A stretch of DNA of 64,000 nucleotides from Apostichopus japonicus (lineage: Eukaryota; Echinodermata; Holothuroidea; Aspidochirotida; Stichopodidae). Where the stretch lies: assembly GCF_037975245.1 (NCBI RefSeq), contig NC_092561.1, positions 8,987,001 through 9,051,000 of the forward strand, given 5' to 3'. This document shows positions 48,184 to 60,100 of the stretch, piece after piece (positions within the stretch are counted from its first letter, which is position 1; every line of letters begins with the position of its first letter). The notes under the pieces were generated by a model, which worked only from the letters and a program-made list of their open reading frames with translations, was not told where the DNA came from and did not search any database. A program made the position numbers and the translations under genes.

Positions 48184-51100
48184 ATGTCTTCTTCAGTCCC
48201 TTTACAATCTCCTCCCCAAAGTGGATCTTTTGAAACATCTAGTAAGACTGATAGTTCTTATGTCTACCGAAGGTTGCGCTGCCCCTTCGCTGACTTGGCC
48301 CTAGCCAGGCTACTGTAGGCTAGGCCTAGGCTTAACTTCACAATATTAATACTATTACTATAGTCAATACGATGGCTGCATAGTTTAGTATAGACTATCT
48401 ATACTGTCATAGTCTTCGGCTACTGTAGCCTGTAGGCCTGACGTTTCATTGAATGGAAACAGGACAGGCCTAGGCTAGGCAAATACAAGTATAGTCAGTA
48501 TTGCGAAGTTCGCCATACTGCGAAAATCGGCCACCCTTAAGAAACACACGATTTCACCATGACAACCTATAGCAACAGCCAATTTCACGAAAAATTACGA
48601 AGCTACAGTTATTTTCTCTCCAAAATGACCCGTGTGCAAGAAATTACTTACATATTTGTCAATAAAATGACGAAAGATCTATGAAGTCTGTTATAATTAC
48701 TGAAAAAGCAACAGCGCCACCAATTTTTACCAGCGCCACACTGTAGGTTGCGTGGCCGAAATTCGCAATACTCTAGCAAGAAATACCAGTTCCACAATCA
48801 CGAAGAATTTTCTTGGAAAACAACGTGAAAACAGTTTGCAGGAAAGAAAGTTTGGCCGTGTATCGTACTAAAACACAATTCTCCCACCATATGAAGTATA
48901 TTTTCTGGTGATTTATACCAGAAGATTTAGTTTTGGGGTGTTTTAAGTCTTAAGTGGGCGAACTTCGAAGTCACCATCCTAGTATAACTTAAGGCCGTGG
49001 CTATTCTTACGACGAGTCGTAACAATTATTTATAAACTGTTCTTACGACAAAGGCAAATTCAAGCCGCAGTAAAGTAAATAAAGCAACTGCGCATGTAGT
49101 AGGGGTAACCCTAACTCTAAACATAACCCTAAACCTCAATCCTAACCCTTACCCCAACCCTAACCGGAAATTATTGTTTCTCCTCGTCGTAAAAATAGTA
49201 CTCCTGGTCATGAAAATAGCAACTGCGCATGCGTAGTCGGGAATTATTCTTACGACTAGTCGTAACAATAGCCACTTTGATAACTTAAACATCCCATAAT
49301 TAACATAAGATCGGGTAAAGTAAGAGCACCATCATTATTGAAATGACAATCAGTTAAATAAGCACCAGTTCATAACTTAAGGAATTATTTAGCCGATCGG
49401 GCAAATGAGTACCAGACATACGCTTATTGATCAGGTAAATAAGCAAGAGTGCCATCCTTATTGAACAGACCATTAGGTGAATAGCTCCCACCATTTATTT
49501 ATATTACTTATTAAGGACAGGGTATATACCCTGTCCTTAATAAGAGACATATGTCTCTTATCAGTCCTACTTATCAGCCTAACCAATGTTGGGAATGCCC
49601 AGGAACAGTCATTGTAATAATTTAATATTAAAGTTGCCATTTTTGTTACTTATTATCAACCGATGGTCTAAGTTAAAGGCATTGAAGACTGGCCCCAAAC
49701 CGCGTGCAGCCATCTGAAAAAGTTAACTTTGTGTTGCTTGCAAGTGACGTTTTGTTCGTGTCGCTACAAAATGCAGACAGTAATGAAACGTGACACCTTG
49801 TTATCTTTAGCTGGACCTGAGGTGTCCATCGCTGTATCGTTTGTACACTGTGCTGTGGGTATTGACTGCAGCTGTATGTACTGACTGTACACTAGTGTCT
49901 AATTACCGACGGTAGCAAGCTTTGTGTGTATTTTCTGGGATCGATGGTGGTGTCTAACACTTCTGTTACACCTCATTCGAAACTAGGTCAGATTACCGGC
50001 ATTAGATGTTTTTTTTTTTGCGCAAGTCTTCACACCCTTTAAACTGGATTGGTTGGTCAACAAAGTTAAGGACATAGCTTTTCATAAAACTGTGGATAAT
50101 GGTTTTGTCAAAAGTGTTAAAATCGGCTGGTTTCAGTGATCTTTTTTGGCTCCATTTTATCTTCAAGGTCCAGGAAAGAAGATAATGATGCTTGACACAC
50201 TGGGAGAAGAAGAAGAATCCTCAGATGAGGTGAGCATTATCATTATCATTGATTTAATAACATTTGTAAGTATGTCACTCCCACCCCATTTCTTGGCACC
50301 AATACCAGATAAATTGAAAAACATACATTGAATATGATATTGGAGCTGTGAATAAAAAACAGGTAAAGAGGAAAATAGGCTTAAAAATGTTACAATTTCA
50401 GTGTAATATAGACAGAAAAACTGTTAATAAACTTTGTCTACTCCAAAAAGCCTATGTAGGTAAATGTTAAAAACTTGGTGGGCCTGATTGATCCTTGTAG
50501 GATTTTCTGTGAAGTTAGATGAAACAAAATAGAGGGAACAAGTTAAATACACAGATTATTTAAGTGTCCTATTTAAAATTAGGTGGAACAATGAGCAGAG
50601 AGATGAAAAGTAAACATGAAGAATTGGCTGATGGAGAAGAAAATTCTTGATGTACCAATTAATACAGGCTGTCTGGGTAACTTACCAAATATTTGTTTTG
50701 TTTACCATTGCAGAAGGTCCTGCTGGGATCAAAACGTCACACTTAATAACTTTCGTACAAATTTTAAGTTGTAGGTGCAATTTCATTTTCATTTCTTTAT
50801 TCCAGTATAAATTTACAGAGAAATTTATAAATAGGATAAAAATATAACAATATAAAGAACATCAAAATACAGGTTAAGACACATAAAAGTTTATGAGACT
50901 ATATATGCAACTTAGCATATATACATATATAGCTGAGTCTAATTGTAAGAGGTCTTGACAGAAGTTCAGAAATTCCAAACTTTAATACATACGCATTACT
51001 TGATCGAACAGGTCAGTTGGGATTCCAGGCATATGAGGTTGGATGAATAACCCTCATGCCCCATATTCTGTAATTGTCCTCAAAAGTGACTAAAATCATT

Positions 51101-54100
51101 TTCCCTTACTTGTAACGGTGGCTGCAATTGTGCTGCAATACAATGATACTTACATTTTGTTCTTGCATAGTGCATAAAAGCATTTAAAATGACATGCGAC
51201 TCAATAAATATTTCTTCCGTTGCAACTGTTAAAACATGATGACCGATTAATCTTTGTGTTTTTATCTACATTTCAAATGTTAAAATCGTTATGGATTTTT
51301 TGTTTATGATGATTTCAGAGTTTGGATGAAGAGGTTGACTTCAAACCTCCTCAGGTTGATAATAACAAGTTTGAGATGCTCTGTGATGGGCTCTTGAGTG
51401 CTATGTCCTTATTACAGTCTTCTTTGGCTGAGGTAAGTTAAAACTTTGGACCCTTCCCCAGACAAACTCCGTTGTCCTTTGATATGTGACTTTTAGTGTC
51501 TGTGCAGGTTAAGTTTTCCTTCTACAGATAAGAAAGATTATTGATTTGTTGACTGTAAATAAACATGTTGCCCTTTGACCCCTAAACGGCTACACCTCTG
51601 GGGAAGGATCGAAAACGTCTGACCATTAGAGATGACTTTTGATATCAAGTGTGGATGCAAGTTTGTTGATTGTATGGTGCAGGGAACAATTTTAGAGTTC
51701 AAATTTTGTGTAGCGGGCTTTTGAAGCCAACTCTGAGTCTTATAAAATACTATAGTTTATGCTTTCCAAAAAAACAGTCTTGTGTAGCAATTTGCCCATT
51801 TTGAATAGCATTTTGTTAGCCAATTATCCGATAAATTAATTTCCATCTCTTACTTTTCAGTTTCTTCTTCTGAAGGACGAGCTAGTTCAGCATGCACTGC
51901 CACCATCGTTATTAGCAAGAACCGCGATGGTTTCTGGCAGAATATTTAGAAGGTAACCGTGAAGCACACTTACCTGCCTGTTCTTGTTAGAAATGAAGAA
52001 TCCAAGACTCAAAATGAATGCCTGTATATATATTAATATATCTAACTATATACATTACTATATATATATATAACTATATATTACTATATAACTATATATA
52101 TAACTATATATATTACTTTATATATTACTATATTTATAACTATATATCTAACTATATATATAACTTTATAACTATATAACTTTATATATATAACTATATA
52201 TATAGCTATATTTATATAACAATATATACAACTATATATATATAACTATATATATATAACTATATATATAACTATATATATCTATACATTTATATGTATG
52301 GACTGTATAAAAACTTTCATTCAAGAAGGGGCACAACAATTGTAAAGGTTTCATGGCAATGTACTCCTTTCTTTCTGTCTTTTGTTTCTTTGTTTTCGTT
52401 TTTGGAGGACAGTTGGATGTTTTTGTCTTCTTTTAATTACAGTTATTATCTCAATACATTACATGTATAGAGATATTGTAACAGTAAGTGGGACTCTCTC
52501 TTCTCTTAAAAAATTTTCAGCGTCTTCATACAAAGTTCTTTTTCTCTGAAATTTCCAGAGCAAGCATATATCATATAGGCCAACAAAAGTTACTATTTTT
52601 TATTCCAGAATTGTATCTCATTCCATGACTTTTTCACCGATTTATGTCCAAATTTGGCCAAATCCCTCTGAAAAACCGGTGAACCAAGGCTTTTTTGCAC
52701 ACGCTACAAAACTTGTTTGTTTCGTTGTTTTTGATAATTAAGCCCCGCCTCCAAGTTTGGTTTGTAGCAGATTGGCAATGACTCAAGCCCCGCCTCCAAG
52801 TCTGGTTTGTAGCAGATTGGCAATGACTCAAGCCCCGCCTCCAATTCTGGTTTGTAGCAGATTGGTTAGGACTCATGGCAGCTACATGTTAGATATACGA
52901 AAATGGCCACCCTCGCGACCAATTTTCTATACTGTTGTGAGATATGCTGCTGGTACTGGTAGTGTATTGCACACTAATTTCATACACATTGTCGTACTAC
53001 ATTTAATTTATATTAGGACTTCGTCTGTTTATAGCTCCATGGTTTTAGTAATATCAATTTAAGGATTGTACTGTTGTTCAGGTAGTTTTTCAGAGCAAGA
53101 GTCATGATAAGTTTGTTTGATTGCCCATCAGGTATTTTTGTATAATTACGTATACACATTGTTGTGTTTACAAGTTTAGGCTAGGCCTACAGTAGTGCAT
53201 CCTATATTAGACTTTCATTTAGTAATGGCCACATTAGCATTGTACTGGTGGTGTTCAGGCAGTTTTGGGCCAGGGTGCAGTAAGTTTGTTCGATTGCCTT
53301 ACAGTGTGTTTTAATTTTAACTTAAGTTTCCAACTTATATTTTAACTGTGACTCCATAAATTTAACATAATGTGAATGGTATAATACAACAACTATTAAT
53401 TTGGAATAGAGTGTATATTGTGCATTTCTAGAATGAAGCATCATTATGAATTAACAGCTTGTTTGGTATATTTCTTTAACCCCCCCCCCCCCAAAAAAAG
53501 AATTAAGAACAAAAATTATAATCTATCACATTTTATTTTCACTGGAGTATGTATAAAAGAGGAGCCAGCCATAGCATCACAACTTTTATAAGACTATAAA
53601 AATTGGATAAGGTTAATATGTTTTATTTATAAGGATATAAGATGTATAACTATAAGGTTATAAGAAGTATGTTTAGCTTTCTTTTGAACCTGTGATGTTT
53701 GACATCAAATATTCAAAGAATTAAAAGAAAATACTAAAATGGAGAGGAACTGGGGTGGCTATAAGGAGAGGAGGAGGCCACCCATCACTTTCAATTAAAA
53801 ACTTGTAATCTACTTGTACATTATCTTTTCCAAGTCATAAATCCACGAAATCTTCATGTCAAAATTATTGAGAAGGAAAAACGTGGGTTGTTTTGATACT
53901 TGGAAGTGTACACAGTTTTGATGGTAGTCACCACTACAGTCTACAGTAACGTACAGTAGGTCGATAGGCCTAGCTTTCTCAAGGTGGGCATCAAGAATAT
54001 GGTCGAGTTGTTCGCCTCTTCTTATTTGACTGTTGTCATTGACGTCAAACTATATGACCAAAAATATTATATATATTGATATTGATAATTGTAGAGAGTA

Positions 54101-57100
54101 GAGACAGAGCAAAGATATGAAACTAGGAATCGAAATTAGAACTTCCAGTATTGAGATACTGCATCATTGATGCTCTTGTATAATAATTGTTTTCATGATG
54201 ACAGTATAGATACATCACAGCCACATTTTTGTATTATCTATCTCTCTATCCAGCGCTACAGATCTACATACTCCAGCCACTGAATTGGTTTGATTAGTCA
54301 GGGTCTACACATGTTTGTGTTATCTCTCTCTCTCTATCTCTAGTGCTACAGACCTCCATATTGAATTGATATGATTAGTCAGGGTCTACACATGTTTGTG
54401 TTATCTCTCTCTCTCTATCTCTAGTGCTACAGACCTCCATATTGAATTGATATGATTAGTCAGGGTCTACACATGTTTGTGTTATCTCTCTCTCTCTATC
54501 TCTAGTGCTACAGACCTCCATATTGAATTGATATGATTAGTCAGGGTCTACACATGTTTGTATTATCTCTCTCTCTATCTCTAGTGCTACAGACCTCCAT
54601 ATTGAATTGATATGATTAGTCAGGGTCTACACATGTTTGTATTATCTCTCTCTCTATCTCTAGTGCTACAGACCTCCATACTGAATTGATATGATTAGTC
54701 AGGGTCTACACATGTTTGTATTATCTCTCTCTCTATCTCTAGTGCTACAGACCTCCATACTCCAGCCACAGAATTGATTCGATTAGTCAGGGTCTACTCG
54801 ACATCCTGGGAAGAGAAGAGCGCCGCATTAAAGAAGCTACATTCTGATTACGATAGTAAACACAAGCAGTTGAATATAGCTGTGAGAAGATTACAGTTGA
54901 TAGATGCACAGGTAAGCACCTTTAAGTTGTTATGATTAAATATAGCAATATCTATGCTGATTACAGCAGTAAACACTGAATATGACAGATAGTAGATGCA
55001 GCTGGTAGATGGGTTGTGTATGTAGTCACCTTGATAGTGTAATGCTAAACTATAGCAAGCTCCATACTGATTATCACAGTGAGCATTAACCATGATGGTA
55101 GATTACAGCTGATAGATGCACAGGTAATCACCTTTAAATTGTTATGATGAAATATAGCAAGATCTTTGCTGATTACATGCAGATGCACAGGTGACCGGTC
55201 CCACCTAATTATAAAATGATCTCTAGGACCATGGCATTTACACCTGAGCCATTAGCAGAGATTACATCTTAAGGTTGTGTAGGACAGGCACTAACATTTA
55301 AAACTTCCATACTTAACCTTTACTGAACATTTAATTTCATACGTGCACAGAAATACCACACTCTGAAGTTTGCCTTCTTAGTGTGAAAGTTTAGCTAAAG
55401 GTATTAACCGTTTTCACAATTTTTTTTTCTCCACTTTAATCCCACAGGCTCGACGCATGGCCAAAGAAAGACGTATTATGATGTGGGAGAAACTGTTCTC
55501 GAAACTTACGAGTGCAAGAGGACATGGAAGGCGGTGGAAATTCCTGATTGACAACTTCAAGCAGAAGACTAAATTGGGGTAAAAGTACCAAAGATTTCAA
55601 AAACTATCAAGATGTAGCTCTCAGATGTAAATTTCACAAGATTGCAACATATTTCCGCACTTTTTAACCGATATGTGAAAGACTCAAAAGGAACACATGC
55701 CAAGGTTACATACTTCATGCTTTTCAGATTGATACATCATTTATTTCTTGTTTCCAAATTTGCATATATGTCTGTGAGTCATAGGTCAAGGGTCATGTGA
55801 TACAACAACAAGCAGGTATGGTACATATGTACATTCATACCAGGCTGCACGGTTAGCTAAAATCACAGAAGGATTTTCTTTGTTTTATCTTTCTTTCACT
55901 GAAGGAATTTTTTATTACTTCATTGCACCATCATATTATCAAGAATATCAGTTCAGTCACTTTTATTGTCTTCCCACTATTTTAGGATACGTCTTGTCAA
56001 GCTAGTCACGCAGAAAGTTATGGGCAAATTGTTTCTTGTTATTTGTTAGTCTAAATCACAAGTTCAACATGACCCACTCACGAATAATCATGAAAATGAA
56101 CATTTACTCAACGTATCTCTCTGCCCCCCCCCCCCTCCCCCCAGCAATCAGTTCATTGTTATGCCTATACAGACTCCTCCCATTTTGGTGTAGCTATTCT
56201 TTTCTGCTATATATTTTGAAAATAAGGAAACAGTACATTTCCTTAGGATATGCTAGAAAAACTAAAACTGGTCACCTACTGAATTGATTGGGGAGTGGAG
56301 TCTGGACTATGGAGTCCTGCAGAACACTGGTATCAAACCTACAGGTCCATTTACAAAAAGGATATGGGTATTATGTTTCCACTTATTTACGATTTACAAA
56401 GTTGTTCATGGTACATTTTGCACGAGAAATATGTGCTACTGTATGGACAAGGTGGTGGATTTACATTGTAAAACTTTCTTAAGAAAGCAAGAAATTAAAT
56501 TACAATTGTCTGTTTTTTCATCTATCAGCATGGAGCATCTTCAAGCGTACATCGATTCGTTAGATAAAGAACCGGAATCAGAGGAGGACGAGGGAGAGGA
56601 GGAGAAAAGAGAAGATCTACTCAGCCAATCAAATTCAGTCAACGAACTCCAAATAATCAGCTCGGTATGTAGATCAGTATCCTGACTTTTTACTTTCATA
56701 ATAAGTAACTTTAAAAGAGGAGCAAGCCTAACCATCATCATTGAGCAAAAAAATGATCTCTTCCCTTCCCCATCCCCCAAACATCCCCCAAATCCCACTC
56801 CACCTCTACTACTCAGTACTAAACAGTCAACACAACCAAGTTTTGTTTGGAAAATACCATGGTTTAAAGGTCATGCCCATGGGTAACTCCCCCCCCCCCC
56901 CCCTATTTTGTCATTTTTCATTGTTTAATTTAATGCTGCCACCCTGAAGCAGAGGTCCATCCTCCTCCATTTGTTTCTGTTTTATTGAGGATTGTCTATT
57001 TGATCACAGGAGGATCTTGTCAAAGACCTACTTCTCAACTCTTTCTTTTGAAAAGAACAAAGAAAATTATGGCTATATCATGATATTAACCCAGTGACCT

Positions 57101-60100
57101 CTTGTAACCTAGAGGTCACCAGTTCGAGTCCCATTCTAGCCATAAAGTTCTTTGTTCTTTTCCATTGTTTATAACTTCACAGTCGGTTTTCTGTCATTCG
57201 CTTACTTGTATACTATTTTTATCTCCTTTTTTGTCAGTCGGATGAAGAGTTAGAATTTTCTGAGGATTCCTCACAAGAGGATGAAGATGGAGACGATAAA
57301 GAGGACGAAACAGAGGCATCCCAGCAGAGGACTCCTGGAGGTGGAAAGGTAGCAAGAAGTTTAATAATAATAATCATAATAATTATAATAAACAGCAGTT
57401 ATTGTTACGATGCTTAACGATCACAAATGTGGGAGAAACCAACCATGGCTTATGGATTACAACTTAGATGTGGGGTGGCTACCAATTCAACATTTTAACT
57501 CAAATTTGGAATTCCTTCAATTACGAAAGTCATTTCAGATGGGAAAACCATAGATTGCTCTTGGATGAAAAACCCACTGTACTATGACCCAGTCAAAAGT
57601 TAGAATTTTGCCGTACTGTTACACGCTACTGGAAGAAAATTCAAATAAATAATACCTTTTGACTGAGGAAAGTCTGTTATGAAAGAGAATTCTAAGTAAT
57701 TTGTGAAAGAAACACATTTTATGTGCTTTGCCTCAAACACAGGGAGCCCCTTTAAGATTTTCTTTGTGCCCCCTTAGTGGGATTTTGGTCTTATTAAATC
57801 TAGCCAATTGTTGGTGATGTAGTTACTTTTTTAGAAAAAGGAAATTGCTACCACCTACATGCAGCTTTCACCCATGCATTAGGTTCCTCTCCTCTTCCAA
57901 ATTTCTCACTCCCCTCCTAATTACCTTTGATCCAACCATTTACCTTTCTCTCCCCTCTCACATAGTTTTCCTACCCACTTTACTTCTCCCCTCCTGCATT
58001 TCTTCCACCCCTTCCCCACTTGTTCTCCCCACCCACATTCCTTTGTCCCGTCATACCTTTCTCTGCCTTCCCACTTACCAATCTCTCCCCTTCTGCAATT
58101 CTATCTCCCCATTCCCACTTTTCTTCTTCCCTCCCACATACCTTTCTTTCTCCATCCCACTTTTCACCCCTCTTACATTTCTTCTACCCATGGTCCCACT
58201 CTGTATTGCCAAATCCCACTTGAAATCCAAGATTTCCATCATTTTCTGTTTTATCTTACAGAGGGTCACCTTCCAAGAACCTGACAATGAAGAACCGAAA
58301 ACTGTTTATGTTGAAGTCGCAGCTCCAAAGCCGCCCACAGCGGAGATGGGCCTCTGGACACACGAGCCCCGTTACGATTACTCCCTGAACGTGAAGGTTT
58401 ACCAGCCGATCGGTATCCAACTCGACGACGTCAAGTGTAGCCTGACGTTACAGCAGCAATTTAAGAAGAGTGAACCATTTCCAGAAGAGAAACCGTCGAG
58501 TCGAGGTATGATTCTGAAATGTGTGGGACACAAAAAATAAAAGCTTTACATTTGAAGACTGAAGTCGTCCTTACTAGGATGACTGAAGTGAAGCTAAAAA
58601 CAAAACCTGTTGTAAACACCTATGGTAGAAAGAAACATGTTTTTTGCTATGATCTTATAACAGATTAATTGAGTGTATAAATTTTGTGAAGCAACTTGAG
58701 ATTTTGTGTACAAAAGGCTGCTTATACGTAGTGCATCTTCATGTAGAAATTTTTCGTACACATTTTGCACAGCAAATTAATTCTATAATTCATTTTAACA
58801 ATAGCACCTAATTTGTATTTGTGAGTGTCAGTATAATTTGGTTGTGGCACAGTACTTTGGAAGTGAATAATAAGTTACTGTTTAAACATTTACAGGTTTA
58901 TGAATATTTTTTCTGATAAAAAAAAATGTTATTCCGTCTTTGGTATTTAATAATAGATGAATTTCATTTTTTTTGTACGGTCACACAATTAGAAGAGGGT
59001 TGACGTTTTATCTTGGTTTAACCCCATTTTTAACAGGGAAAGGAACAGGGAAAAGTCCTTCCCCAGCAAAAGGAAACTCTTTGATTGGTTCTAAAGGGGG
59101 CGTGGCTAACAAGCAGCAGAAGAAGAAAAGTATGGCTAAACCAGGAGATAGGTAGGTTGATTAAAAGTGTTTCTGTCATCCAGTTTTCTACTCACATCCT
59201 CATTGGAATGAATTATTTTTCATTAAAAGAGATTATTGCCATCACATTTGATCCATAAATTTGAATTTGTTTAAGATCCTCAGTTTGAATATAACAACAT
59301 CTTCATCGTTTACCAGAATCTGAAGGAGATCTGAGCTAGGAATTTACCTATGTAGCATCTTTAAAGAAGATAATAAATGTCTGAACATTTTTTTTTTAAA
59401 TATGAATTTGAATATATTCATATCCACTTTTTCAAAAGTACATATACTATAGAAAAATACAAAAGTATTTTATAAAATTTCGAAATCAAGCAAATACCAC
59501 CTCTCTTAGGTTGAATAAAATTTCTCTTAAATTTTAAAATATACCAGAAATTAATTTAGAGTAACATTCATACTAATAATAATGTTCTGACAACATGTCA
59601 GTCATATTTTAAGTCATGGGTGTGGTTTGAACTTTAATATCTTGATAAAGATGGAAGGCTTCTGTTTTACATTTCTTAGTTACATTAATTAGCTGTGTAG
59701 AATTGAACTTATTCTGCAAAACGGCATTTGTTTAAATCATATCATTGTCTAGTATTGACAATTGATTTGTCTTTACAGCTTATTTAATGAAAGAGCCATA
59801 ATCATCTCCAAACTTCCATCAGATCATAAAAATAAAATGTGATCAAAACCCTCTCCAAACCCCTCAAAAAAGAACCAATTCTTAAAGTAATTAACCAACT
59901 TTTCCACTTTCCTACAGGCATTTTATTTTAACCTTCCCCATTGGAGACAAACCTCTTTTTGACAAGATTTTGGGGGGAGCTGATCCTACACCTTCTGTTG
60001 CCAAACCCCACCCCCCTGCGGCTCCCGCCTCTAAACCAGTAGATTCTGAAGAGTCTGAAGATGAGACCCAGAGCGAGAAGTCACCCAGGGAGGAACCAAT

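Noticed and set aside
49109-49165. A chromosome end
   Set aside because: The CCCTAA repeats are few, degenerate and flanked by unique sequence and genes on both sides.
57845-58540. A 231-codon plus-strand frame
   Set aside because: Only its end (58262-58505) is coding; the earlier part is the polypyrimidine-rich intron upstream of the CTTACAG acceptor.
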